NCBI RefSeq assembly: GCF_002979975.1
Contig: NZ_PCQD01000005.1
Span: 130,071-194,070, forward strand
Direction of reading: 5' to 3'
Origin: Pseudomonas sp. MYb185
GTDB lineage: Bacteria; Pseudomonadota; Gammaproteobacteria; Pseudomonadales; Pseudomonadaceae
Length of the DNA: 64,000 bases
The notes beneath the pieces were generated by a model, which worked only from the letters and a program-made list of their open reading frames with translations, was not told the origin of the DNA and searched no databases. Both the position numbers and the translations under genes were made by a program. Within the stretch, counting starts at the first letter, position 1; every line of letters starts with the position of its first letter. This document shows positions 36,565 through 45,161 of the stretch, one piece after another.

Positions 36565-37518
36565 CTATTTCCGCCCATGCTCCAGACTCACCTGCACGCC
36601 GACCGGTATCCGCCGCTGGGCGTCCAGGCAGCCGGCCATATAGTCGATGAACGCCCGGGTGCGCGGTGCCACGAAGCGTGACTTGGGGGTAACGCTGAAG
36701 AAGGTCCGGCCGTAGGTACTCCATTCCGGCAGGATTTCCACCAGGACACCCTTCGAAATCAGTGGGTTGACGAATACATCCAGCACATAGATATAGCCCA
36801 TGTCGGCCAGCGCGGCGTCGATCAGCGCATCGGTGCTGTTGAAATGCACCGGGCCCTCGGGCAGCAGTTCATGATGTTCACCATTGCGGCTGAACGACCA
36901 GACCGCCGGGCTGTAGCTGGCCTTGCGGAACAGGCCAAGGCAGCGGGCCGCGCGTAACTCACCGGGATGCTGCGGGGTGCCGGCCAGCTGCAGGAAGCTG
37001 GGTGTGGCGCAGGCCACGTAATGGGCCTGGTACAGGGGGCGGGCGACCAGATCGGCATCATTCACCGAGTCGATGCGAATCGCCACATCGGTGCCGCTTT
37101 CGATCAAGCCTTCGGGATGGTCGGTCAGGCGCAGGGCCACCTGCAGCTCCGGATGCTGTTGCCCGAACTCGGCCAGCAGCGGGGCGATGACTTCCTTGCC
37201 GAACGCCGCTGGTGACTCGATGCGCAACTGGCCGGCGATGCTGCCGGTCTGCTCCATGACTTCCGCCTCGGCCTCGGCTACATGCCGCAACAGTTCCACG
37301 CACTGATGAAAGAAGCGCTCGCCCGGATCGGTCAGGCGCAGGGTACGGGTATTGCGGCTGAGCAGGGTCACGCCCAGGTAGGTTTCCAGGTTGCGCACGC
37401 TGGCGGTGACGGTAGCGTTGGCGATGTCCAGGGATTCCGCAGCGCGGCTGAAACTGCCGCATTCAACCACTCTGGTGAACACCTGCATGGCCCAGAGCTT
37501 GTCCATTCGGTTCTTCAT
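36565..37518 (-). CDS. LysR family transcriptional regulator
   Basis: 317-aa regulator. The N-terminal HTH (MDKLWAMQVFTRVVECGSFSRAAESLDIANATVTASVRNLETYLG) is followed by an effector-binding domain with IRIDSVNDADLVARPLY. The AaeR/DmlR-like subgroup is suggested by LLSRNTRTLRLTDPGE. It is divergent from flavoprotein C, and a GAACCC-N8-GGGTTC dyad in the gap is a candidate operator, so it probably controls that operon and perhaps the ETF run. Start at MKNRMDK or at MDKLW four codons later; the first was kept. Confidence 0.9.
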   Translation of the reverse strand: MKNRMDKLWAMQVFTRVVECGSFSRAAESLDIANATVTASVRNLETYLGVTLLSRNTRTLRLTDPGERFFHQCVELLRHVAEAEAEVMEQTGSIAGQLRIESPAAFGKEVIAPLLAEFGQQHPELQVALRLTDHPEGLIESGTDVAIRIDSVNDADLVARPLYQAHYVACATPSFLQLAGTPQHPGELRAARCLGLFRKASYSPAVWSFSRNGEHHELLPEGPVHFNSTDALIDAALADMGYIYVLDVFVNPLISKGVLVEILPEWSTYGRTFFSVTPKSRFVAPRTRAFIDYMAGCLDAQRRIPVGVQVSLEHGRK

Positions 37519-37552
37519 GTTTTTCTAAAACCCCATTAGCCCAGCCAGCCTC

Positions 37553-37572
37553 GAACCCATTCGAGCGGGTTC
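37553..37572. promoter_or_regulatory. candidate LysR operator
   Basis: Dyad GAACCC-N8-GGGTTC in the 86-bp divergent gap, 33 bp before the flavoprotein C start. Spacing agrees with LysR T-N11-A type sites, but the match is only by symmetry. Confidence 0.45.
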
Positions 37573-37604
37573 CTATAGTAGCAACCACCTGAGGGAGGTA
37601 CAAA

Positions 37605-39053
37605 ATGACTGAACTGAACTTTGATCTCATTGTGGTGGGTTGTGGCGCGGCGGGGTTGTCCACGGCAGTGTCGGCAGCCGAGCGTGGTTTGAAGGTGGCG
37701 GTGCTGGAACGTTCCCGGATCGAGGAACGCGGTGGGCAGACGCGTTGGACCGAGGCCTATCTGCGTATGCAGAGCCATGAAGAGGTCACCGATGACTTCG
37801 ATATCTTCCTTGCCGAGAATGCCGGTTTCTATCAGGACCCGGACTTCGTTGCCGAGACCCTGGGCGAGCGTGCGGACTGGTCGGTGCAGACGCGCAGCCA
37901 GCCGTTCATCGATGCCAACGTGATCGCCACCTTCGCCGACAGCGTACCTGGCACCATCGCCTGGCTGAAGGAGCAGGGGGTGCGTTTCGACTTTCTGCCG
38001 ACCCAATTCCTCACCAGCACCCAGCCGCGCCTGTTGCCGGTGGGTGGCGGCGAAGCCATCGTCGAGTGTCTGGCCGCCCGTGCCGAGGCAATGGGTGTCG
38101 AGTTTTTCTACCAGACCACCGCCCGTAGCCTGATCAACCCGGAACTGAACCGGGTCACCGGGCTGCACGCCTGGTCCGCCGAGCGCGGCGCACTGCAGTT
38201 CAACGGTGCGGTGATGCTGGCTTGCGGCGGTTTTCAGGGCAACCTGGAAATGCTCAGTCGCTACCTGGGGCCGAAGGCGGCGTTTATTCGTCCGGTCTGC
38301 AAGGGCGGTTATTTCAACCGTGGCGAGGGCATCCGCATGGCGCTCGAGATCGGTGCCGCCGGGGCCGGTGAATTTGGCAACTTCCATGCCGAACCGGTCG
38401 ATCCGCGCTCGGGTATCTCCGAGCCGTCGATCTTCATCTTCCCCTACGGTGTGTTGCTGAACAAGGAAGGCAAGCGCTTCACCGACGAGGCTGCCGGTAC
38501 CGTGGATGCCTGGTACGAGCGGGTGACCCGGCAGATCCTGGCGCAGACCGAAGGTATCGCCTGGGTGATTCTCGACCAGAAGGTCAGGCAGATCCCCAAC
38601 TACACCCTGGGTATCCGTACCGACCAGCCGGCCATCGAGGGCGCGACCCTGAGTGAACTGGCGGGCAAGCTGGAACTGCCGGTGGAGCAGGTCGAGCGCA
38701 GCATTGCCGACTACAACGCCGCCTGCCGTCCGGGCAACTGGAAGCCGCTGGAGCTGGACGGTGTCGCTACCGAAGGCCTGCAGCCGCCGAAGAGCAACTG
38801 GGCGCTGCCGCTGGATACCGGTCCCTATTTTGCCTACCCGATCATCTCCGCCAACGTGTTCACCTTCGGCGGCCTGAAGATCGACGAGCAGGCCCGGGTG
38901 ATCAATATCGATGGTGCGCCGATCGACAACCTGTATGCCGCCGGTGAAGCCGCGGCGATGTACTTCAACAACTACTGCGGTGGGACCTCGGTGTTGCGTG
39001 GCCTGGTGTATGGCCGCCGTGCCGGACAGAACGCAGCACAGGTGCTGGCATGA
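37605..39053 (+). CDS. FAD-dependent oxidoreductase, fumarate reductase/TcuA type (C)
   Basis: 482-aa flavoprotein, paralogue of protein A: both contain PPKSNWA/LPKSNWA, then FTFGGL(K/Q)(I/V)D and an AAGE(A/L) ending. N terminus LIVVGCGAAGLSTAVSAAERGLKVAVLER, then GGQTRWTEAYLRM. The C-terminal part FNNYCGGTSVLRGLVYGRRAGQNAAQ binds FAD. No signal peptide. Preceded by GAGGGAGG and followed with a 4-bp overlap by an SDR gene, suggesting consecutive oxidations of a ring or acid substrate. Substrate unknown. Confidence 0.85.
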   Translation: MTELNFDLIVVGCGAAGLSTAVSAAERGLKVAVLERSRIEERGGQTRWTEAYLRMQSHEEVTDDFDIFLAENAGFYQDPDFVAETLGERADWSVQTRSQPFIDANVIATFADSVPGTIAWLKEQGVRFDFLPTQFLTSTQPRLLPVGGGEAIVECLAARAEAMGVEFFYQTTARSLINPELNRVTGLHAWSAERGALQFNGAVMLACGGFQGNLEMLSRYLGPKAAFIRPVCKGGYFNRGEGIRMALEIGAAGAGEFGNFHAEPVDPRSGISEPSIFIFPYGVLLNKEGKRFTDEAAGTVDAWYERVTRQILAQTEGIAWVILDQKVRQIPNYTLGIRTDQPAIEGATLSELAGKLELPVEQVERSIADYNAACRPGNWKPLELDGVATEGLQPPKSNWALPLDTGPYFAYPIISANVFTFGGLKIDEQARVINIDGAPIDNLYAAGEAAAMYFNNYCGGTSVLRGLVYGRRAGQNAAQVLA

Positions 39054-39793
39054 GCATTGATCGGGGGCTGGCGCTGGTGACCGGTGCCTGTGGTGCGATC
39101 GGCAAAGCCTGCTGTGAGCGGCTGCTGGCTGAAGGCTACCGGGTGCTGGCGACGGATATGCAGCCAGGTTCGTCCCTGCCCGCCCAGGTATCGTTCCGTG
39201 GCCTGGATGTGACCGACGAGCAGGCGGTAGCCAGGCTGGTGGAGGAGGGTGAGGCACGCTATGGGCAGATCACTGCGCTGGTCAACGTGGCTGGCGTGGT
39301 GTCCCGGGGCCGGGCGATTGATCTGCCGGTGGCAGAGGTCGAGCGGGTCTGGCGCATCAATGTGCTGGGTACGCTGATTGTCTGCCAGCAGGTGGGTCAG
39401 CGCATGGCGGCGCGGGGGCGGGGCGCCATCGTCAATATTGGCTCGGTGGTTGGCAAGAATGCCGGCAATGCCAGGCCGTGGCTGGATCCCAGCGAACTGG
39501 AGCGCGCCGGTAACGTGGCCTACGGCATGTCGAAATCGGCTATTCATACCCTGACCGGTTTTCTGGCCAAGGAACTGGCATCGCAGGGAGTGCGGGTCAA
39601 TGCGGTGGCCCCTGGCCCGATTGCCACGCAGATGACCGACAGTTTTCCTGAAAGCCTGCGGGCGCTGGTGCCGGCAGGGCGTATGGGCACGCCAGAAGAA
39701 GTTGCCCATGCAGTGCACTTTTTACTCGATGAACGCTCCGGCTTCATCAGCGGCGAGATTATTGATGTCAATGGCGCACTCTGGTGCGACTGA
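39050..39793 (+). CDS. SDR family NAD(P)-dependent oxidoreductase
   Basis: 247-aa classical short-chain dehydrogenase. Cofactor motif TGACGAIGKA (TGxxxGIG variant with Ala), NVAGV, the catalytic Ser in NIGSVVGK, YGMSK (Tyr-x3-Lys), and PGPIATQM after it. The C-terminal FLLDERSGFISGEIIDVNG is typical of FabG-like enzymes. Translationally coupled to flavoprotein C; probable role is oxidation or reduction of a hydroxyl/keto intermediate. Confidence 0.92.
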   Translation: MSIDRGLALVTGACGAIGKACCERLLAEGYRVLATDMQPGSSLPAQVSFRGLDVTDEQAVARLVEEGEARYGQITALVNVAGVVSRGRAIDLPVAEVERVWRINVLGTLIVCQQVGQRMAARGRGAIVNIGSVVGKNAGNARPWLDPSELERAGNVAYGMSKSAIHTLTGFLAKELASQGVRVNAVAPGPIATQMTDSFPESLRALVPAGRMGTPEEVAHAVHFLLDERSGFISGEIIDVNGALWCD

Positions 39794-39821
39794 GTTCACC
39801 AACCAAAGGACGATTTCAACA

Positions 39822-40397
39822 ATGAAGAGTATTTATCTGGTTCTGGACATGCAGAACGACCTGGTTCATGCCGATGGCGCCAGTGGCAAGGCACCGATGC
39901 AGGCCGATATCCAGGCCCGGGAAGTGATCCAGCGCACCGCCAACGCCATTGCGCGGGCCCGCGCCGAGGGCATGCTGGTGGCCTATGTACGGGTGGCTTT
40001 CTCCGATGACCATCGCGAGGCCAACCCCAACTCCCAGGTATTCGGCCCGATTGCCAAGAATGGCATTCTCAAGATGAATGCCTGGGGTGGTCAGATCCAC
40101 GAGGCGCTGGCACCGCAGGCCGGCGACTGGGATATCGTCAAGCACCGGGTGTCGCCGTTCTACCAGACCAGGCTGGAGCTGCTGCTCAAGCGCGAGGGCA
40201 TCGAGCGCATCTACTGCAGCGGTGTCAGCACCCAGGCGGTGGTGCAGGCCACCGTGCGTGACGCCCATGACCGTGATTACGATGTAGTGGTTCTCGAGGA
40301 TTGCTGTGCTGGCCCCAACGAGCAGGAACATGCCAACTCCCTGGCCAGCATTGCGCGCTTCTGTTCCGTGGCCACTTCCGAGTCGGCCTTTGCGTAA
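39822..40397 (+). CDS. isochorismatase-like protein lacking the nucleophilic cysteine
   Basis: 191-aa protein of the isochorismatase/nicotinamidase fold. LVLDMQNDLV has the catalytic Asp, VKHRVSPFYQT the Lys region, and IYCSGVSTQAVVQATVRDAHDRDYDVVVLEDCCAGP the nucleophile loop. In cysteine hydrolases the motif is GVxTxxCV; here the Cys position is Val (GVSTQAVV), although another Cys sits three residues before the loop. It may be a non-thiol hydrolase or a binding protein. RBS AAAGGA, 28 bp after the SDR gene. Ends in front of an intrinsic terminator. Confidence 0.8.
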   Translation: MKSIYLVLDMQNDLVHADGASGKAPMQADIQAREVIQRTANAIARARAEGMLVAYVRVAFSDDHREANPNSQVFGPIAKNGILKMNAWGGQIHEALAPQAGDWDIVKHRVSPFYQTRLELLLKREGIERIYCSGVSTQAVVQATVRDAHDRDYDVVVLEDCCAGPNEQEHANSLASIARFCSVATSESAFA

Positions 40398-40427
40398 ATC
40401 ACCACCTGTCCCGAAGTGGTGATTTGC

Positions 40428-40462
40428 AGCCCGGTCCCTGTATGGGAGACCGGGCTTTTTTT
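40428..40462 (+). terminator. intrinsic terminator of the flavoprotein C-SDR-isochorismatase operon
   Basis: Stem AGCCCGGTC / GACCGGGCT followed by T7. A second hairpin AAATCACCAC / GTGGTGATTT lies just before it at 40396-40425. Confidence 0.9.
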
Positions 40463-40930
40463 GTCACTGCTCAGAGTCTGCTGCCTGCTAATCTGCAGAG
40501 CCCGCCCAGTTTCAACTCCACCATAAACACTGTGAATAGGTGGTTATGGGACTGCTTTCCGTGGTTCAAAGTGTCTCGTGAGCAATGCGGGTAATCAATT
40601 CAGGATTCTGCTCTGCAGCGATGCATGTTGAAAACATGTTTTTCGAGAAGCTGATCGCTGAGGCTCAGCATTGACCTCTCTGTATTTTTTGCTCCCTGTT
40701 TTCATACTTGCTGGATATGAATGGTCTATATATGACCTTTGAGTCATTTTTGTGTTCTGTCTCTGCGGAGATGCACTGAAGGTTCTGTGAAATGGGATTC
40801 ATTGCGATCAGTTCATGACTACATTCATTTCTGAATGATTTCACCAGATGGATTTCTGGAAGTCATAAGGGGGCCCCGATTGTATCGGGCAAGGCAACAC
40901 GCCGTCAGTTAATAAAAATAAAGGTGGTAC
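40463..40930. other. A/T-rich intergenic region before the lipoprotein esterase gene
   Basis: About 470 bp, clearly lower in G+C than either side. It contains a CATGTT-GAA-AACATG dyad near 40623 and no plausible gene. The start codon at 40931 is preceded by AAAGGTGG. The composition agrees with recent acquisition of the esterase segment. Confidence 0.5.
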
Positions 40931-42956
40931 ATGATTACGCGTCAATCTCAGTATGCAAACCTCAGAAAATCTCTTTGTCTCATTTCCGCTGGCGCTATGA
41001 CGATAATCGGCCTTAGTGGTTGCCTAGGCGGTAGTGGTAGCGGCGGTGGCTCGGCAACCCGTACGGGAGTATTCACTGATAGCCCGGTAGCTGGATTGCG
41101 TTATCACACTGCTACCCAGGAAGGCATCACGGCAGCCGACGGCACCTTTCGGTACCAGGATGGTGAAACGGTGACCTTCCATTTGGGGGAGCTGCAACTT
41201 GGGAGTGCTACAGCAGCTGAGCAGTTGAGTCCTCTGGACCTGGTTGATGGCGCAGAGATCACCGATAGCAGAGTTACCAACATCAGAGATCACCGATAGC
41301 AGAGTTACCAACATGTTGGTACTGCTGCAGAGTCTGGATGAAGACCGTGCGCTCAATAACGGCATCCAGATATCGGCGGCGATAGCCGATGCTGTGTCGC
41401 TCTGGGCTGACTCCATCCTGTTCGATCAGGATCCTGCCAGCTTCGCCAGCAGCACCCCGATCCAGTCGCTACTGGCTGATCTCAATGCCGCCGAGCCGCC
41501 GGTGTTTACCGAAAGCGACCCGCGACCACGGACATTGCGTGGTGCTGAGGATGCGCAAGCACATCTTCAACGCACTCTGAGTGAGCGGCGTATTGTCGAC
41601 ACCAAGTATGGAAAGGTGGCAGGTTTCTCGCCGGATGATAAAGCCTGGGCCTGGTACGGCATCCCTTATGCCAAACCGCCGATTGGCGATCTTCGTTGGA
41701 AGCCGCCTGTTGCACCGGACGCCTGGGAAGCTGTGCGTGAAGCCACCGACTGGGCGGATCAATCAGCTCAGGCGCCTTATCTTGAGGTATACGGCGAAGG
41801 CAGTATGAGTGAAGACAGCCTTTACCTGAATGTGGTGGTGCCCAAAGGTTACGACGGCGAGAAGCTGCCTGTCATGGTATGGCTGCACGGCGGTGGCTAC
41901 GCGATCCTGACGGCTAACAGCCTGTCCTACAATCACACGGCGTTACCCAGTGAGGGAGTGATTGTGGTTACCGTGAATCATCGCCTGGGTGCATTCGGCT
42001 ACATGGCTCACCCCATGCTCACCGCCGAGTCGGAGCATCGTTCTTCGGGTAATTACTCGCAACTGGACCAGATCGCGGCGCTGGAGTGGGTGCGCGACAA
42101 TATCGAGGCGTTTGGTGGTGACCCGGCCAACGTAACCATTTTTGGACAGTCAGGCGGTGGGCTGAAGGTGATTTCACTGCTTAACTCGCCGCTCGCCGAG
42201 GGATTATTCCACAGGGCCATTATCATGAGTGCAGCTCCGCCACCTGATGATATCTCCCGCCCAATATACAACACGCTTGAACAGGAAGAAGCTGGCGGCC
42301 TTGCTCTGGCAGAAGAGCTGGGTATGCAGGACGAAGAGGATGTGTTGGCAGCCATGCGAGCAGTGCCATGGGTGGATTTGGCCAACGCTGCCAGCGTTGC
42401 TGCAGGTTCTTTTGGCGTCGATTACTTCAAGCCCAATGTGGATGGTTGGTATGTGAAATCCGATATTCGCGAAAATGGCTTCCATAACGATGTACCGCTC
42501 ATTATTGGCACGCCACGCGATGATGCAGCTTGGGTAGTCGAGGGGCTCAAGTGGTATCTGCCTTTCTTGAAAGATAAGCATGAATCCGATGTGTTCGCCT
42601 ATGTCTATGACCATGTTCCGGAAAACTGGGCCAACCGGGGAGTCGGTGCTTATCACGGCATTGATCTGACCTCGGTATTCGGTTATCCCAATACCTATTA
42701 CAGCCACTACGTGCTGGGGCTGACCGGGCTACCAGATGCCACTGCCGATAATTACGCAGACAATTTGCCAGGCTGGGGGCCAGTGGATGAATCAATTGCC
42801 GCCGACAGCATGTCTCTGTGGGCGCAGTTTGCCAAAGCGGGCAACCCTTCCACGCCAGAAATCACCTGGCCCGCTTACACTGATCAGGCTGAAGAGTTCA
42901 TGTTGATGAATTACGACATGCAGGCTCAGGAAGGCTTGCAGAGCTTCTTCCCCTGA
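40931..42956 (+). pseudogene. lipoprotein type-B carboxylesterase, split by a 31-bp tandem duplication
   Basis: The first frame (40931-41299) encodes a signal peptide with lipobox GLSGC, a Gly/Ser linker and a beta-rich domain (GVFTDSPVAGLRYHTATQEG...). The second frame (to 42956) encodes the carboxylesterase: EDSLYLNVVVP, VMVWLHGGGY, FGQSGGG with the nucleophile Ser, and AYHGIDLTSVFG with the catalytic His. The two frames overlap at an exact 31-bp direct repeat (41253-41283 and 41284-41314); removing one copy restores a single frame reading ...EITDSRVTNMLVLLQSL. As sequenced, translation stops at 41299. The intact protein would be an exported lipid-anchored esterase of about 650 aa. Confidence 0.88.
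41253..41314 (+). repeat. 31-bp perfect tandem duplication
   Basis: Two adjacent identical units beginning CAGAGATCACCGATAGCAGA. The unit length is not a multiple of three, so the duplication shifts the reading frame. Within each unit no smaller repeat is seen. Confidence 0.97.
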
Positions 42957-43490
42957 TCACAGATGACACTTGCTGAGCCAATCAGCTTCGTGGTCCAGTA
43001 GCCACTGCTTGCGGTGTAGCCCGCCGCCGTAGCCGGTAAGCGAGGCGTTGCTGCCAATCACCCGGTGGCAGGGGACCACGATGCTGATGGGGTTTGCGCC
43101 GTTGGCCAGACCGACAGCGCGGACCGCCGATGGCCGCCCGATCTGCAGCGCAAGGGCACCATAACTGAGCGGCTGGCCGGCCGGGATGCTACGCAGCGCC
43201 GCCCATACCTGCCGCTGGAAATCGGTACCGCCCAGTGCGACTTCCAGCGTGTCGATGACGCCAACCTCACCTTCGAAATAGGCCTGCATGGCACGTGTGG
43301 CGGCTGAGGCCTGGGTGGTTTCCCGCAGGGATATGGACAACCCCTTGTATTGGCGCCGCAGCAGCAGATGCAGGCGAGCCTCGTAGTCCTGCCAGTCGAT
43401 GGCCCGCAAGCGTTGCTGGTCGTCGGTGACCAGCAGCATCTGGCCAAGCGGAGTCGAGACTTTTTCCAGTTGAAAGTGGTGTGGCGTCAT
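42957..43490 (-). CDS. ogt: methylated-DNA-[protein]-cysteine S-methyltransferase
   Basis: 177-aa DNA repair protein that removes O6-alkyl groups from guanine by suicide transfer. Active site IVVPCHRVIG with the acceptor Cys, preceded by the helix-turn-helix FQRQVWAALRSIPAGQPLSYGALA and followed by GYGGGLHRKQWLLDHE. Ogt-like rather than Ada (no N-terminal Zn domain). Stop codon directly abuts that of the esterase pseudogene. ATG at 43490 chosen; a GTG one codon earlier is possible. Confidence 0.95.
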   Translation of the reverse strand: MTPHHFQLEKVSTPLGQMLLVTDDQQRLRAIDWQDYEARLHLLLRRQYKGLSISLRETTQASAATRAMQAYFEGEVGVIDTLEVALGGTDFQRQVWAALRSIPAGQPLSYGALALQIGRPSAVRAVGLANGANPISIVVPCHRVIGSNASLTGYGGGLHRKQWLLDHEADWLSKCHL

Positions 43491-43575
43491 CACAGGCCTG
43501 CCTTGAGAAAGTGAGGTTCATACGCGCCGTGGTAGGCGACACGTCAACGCTTAGCAACGCCATGTGCCCCCGGTT

Positions 43576-44061
43576 CTATCTTCCCCGCAGGTGCCCGGTC
43601 GGCAGTGCCGTGGTGTACTTGACCTGGTTGAGGGTAAAACTGGACCTGATGCTTGCTACTACCGGGATCTGCGTCAGGCAATCCAGTAGCAGGACCTGAT
43701 ACTTGGCCAGGTCCTCGATCACCACGCGCAGCATGAAATCCGCCTCGCCGCTCATGAGATAGCATTCCATGATTTCCGGTCGATTGGCTATGGCCTGGGT
43801 AAAGACCTCGAGCGACTCCTTGTCCTGTTGCTTGAGTACGACGTGGACGAACACGTTGACTGCAAGCCCCAGCTTCAGCGGGTCGACCAGGGAGACCGAG
43901 CCCCGGAGCACGCCATTCTGTTTCATCTCCGAGACCCGCCGCCAACAGGGTGAGGGAGACAGGCCTACCCGTTCCGCCAGCTCGGCATTGCTCAGTTCGG
44001 CGTTCTTCTGCAGCTCATCCAGGATGCGGAGGCTGGCTTCATCCAGGTCGACTTTGCTCAA
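43576..44061 (-). CDS. Lrp/AsnC family transcriptional regulator
   Basis: 161-aa regulator with N-terminal HTH (DEASLRILDELQKNAELSNAELAERVGLSPSPCWRRVSEM) and the RAM ligand domain (ECYLMSGEADFMLRVV). It begins with TTG at 44061, supported by AGGAG upstream and by the conserved DxxDxxIL-like opening (DLDEASLRIL); no ATG lies in range. Divergent from the DMT exporter gene, the usual pattern for an amino-acid-responsive Lrp controlling an exporter. Confidence 0.9.
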   Translation of the reverse strand: MSKVDLDEASLRILDELQKNAELSNAELAERVGLSPSPCWRRVSEMKQNGVLRGSVSLVDPLKLGLAVNVFVHVVLKQQDKESLEVFTQAIANRPEIMECYLMSGEADFMLRVVIEDLAKYQVLLLDCLTQIPVVASIRSSFTLNQVKYTTALPTGHLRGR

Positions 44062-44193
44062 GGATAATATCTCCTGGTTTTTTCTGTAATTGGGGGAATC
44101 TATTCGGTATTTGTCTTTTGGCAGGACATCTAGATAATTAATTCCGCTGGCGCAAGGGTAGCATGATCTTTCGAATCCTGGATCGATACCCTG

Positions 44194-45147
44194 ATGAATA
44201 GCTCAAGAACGTCTGCCCATGTGTCCCGCTCCCAACCAGTCCCCTTCGCCAGCGTCAGCACCCTGGTCTGGCTCGGAGTCATGGTCCTGCTCTGGGGGCT
44301 GAGCTGGCCCGCCACCAAGCTTGCGCTGGATTCGGTACCACCCCTTTGGTTGGCTGCCATCCGTTTTGGCAGTGCCGCCCTGTGCCTGTTCATCCTGCTG
44401 GCGATCCGTGGCTCACTCGTGCTCCCGCCGCGGGCGGACTGGCCCATCATTCTCAGTATCGGGCTGTTGCAGATGATGGTGTTCACCGGTCTGGGCATGA
44501 TCGCCATGACCCAGGTGGATACCAGCCGTGCGGTGCTGCTGGCTTACACCACGCCGTTGTGGGGAGTGATTGTCGGTTGGTTGCTGTTTCGCGACACGCC
44601 CACGGGCTGGCAACTTCTTGCTCTTGCAATGGGTTTGGGTGGTATTGGCCTGATCTGCTCGCCCTGGGAGATGGATTGGTCCGCACCGGGCGTGGTGATG
44701 GGATCGGTGTTCCTGATCATTGCCGCCATCAGTTGGTCGCTGGTGATCCTGCATATCAGACGTCATCGCTGGACGGCATCGCCGCTGTCGCTCGCGCCCT
44801 GGCAGATGTTGCTGGCTACCGTGCCGCTGGCTTTGTTCGCTGTGCTCCTGGAGGGCTCGCCAACCGCGATAGCCTTTGACTGGAAGCTACTGGAGTTGCT
44901 GTTCTTTATCGGCCCGGTGGCCACCTCGGCCTGCTTCGTTATTTCCGCCGAGCATGGGCGCCGCATCAGTACCTTTGCCATGTCCAACTTTACGCTGGGC
45001 GTGCCGTTGATCGGTATCCTGGCCTCGGTATTGTTGCTGGACAATCGGTTGTCGCTGATCTTCGTCCTGGGTTTGTGCCTGATTGTCTGCGGTATGGCGC
45101 TGGCTGCCGCAGCGGCCGCCAGCGCCAGTCGATCGGCGGGGCGTTGA
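44194..45147 (+). CDS. EamA/DMT family transporter
   Basis: 317-aa inner-membrane protein with ten hydrophobic helices in two EamA repeats. The first begins MVLLWGLSWPATKLALD, and the second GSVFLIIAAISWSLVILHIRR. Members export amino acids, nucleobases or related metabolites. Divergent Lrp regulator suggests amino-acid efflux. N-terminal Ser/Pro-rich cytosolic segment of about 25 residues. RBS is weak. Confidence 0.9.
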   Translation: MNSSRTSAHVSRSQPVPFASVSTLVWLGVMVLLWGLSWPATKLALDSVPPLWLAAIRFGSAALCLFILLAIRGSLVLPPRADWPIILSIGLLQMMVFTGLGMIAMTQVDTSRAVLLAYTTPLWGVIVGWLLFRDTPTGWQLLALAMGLGGIGLICSPWEMDWSAPGVVMGSVFLIIAAISWSLVILHIRRHRWTASPLSLAPWQMLLATVPLALFAVLLEGSPTAIAFDWKLLELLFFIGPVATSACFVISAEHGRRISTFAMSNFTLGVPLIGILASVLLLDNRLSLIFVLGLCLIVCGMALAAAAAASASRSAGR

Positions 45148-45161
45148 ACGCCTGTTCAGAC

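Noticed and set aside
40623..40637. CATGTT-GAA-AACATG dyad as an operator
   Set aside because: Short, isolated, and more than 290 bp from the next start codon; likely chance in an A/T-rich region.
40931..41299. Independent 122-aa lipoprotein gene
   Set aside because: Its frame is broken exactly at the 31-bp duplication and the following frame continues the same domain, so it is the 5' part of the split esterase gene.
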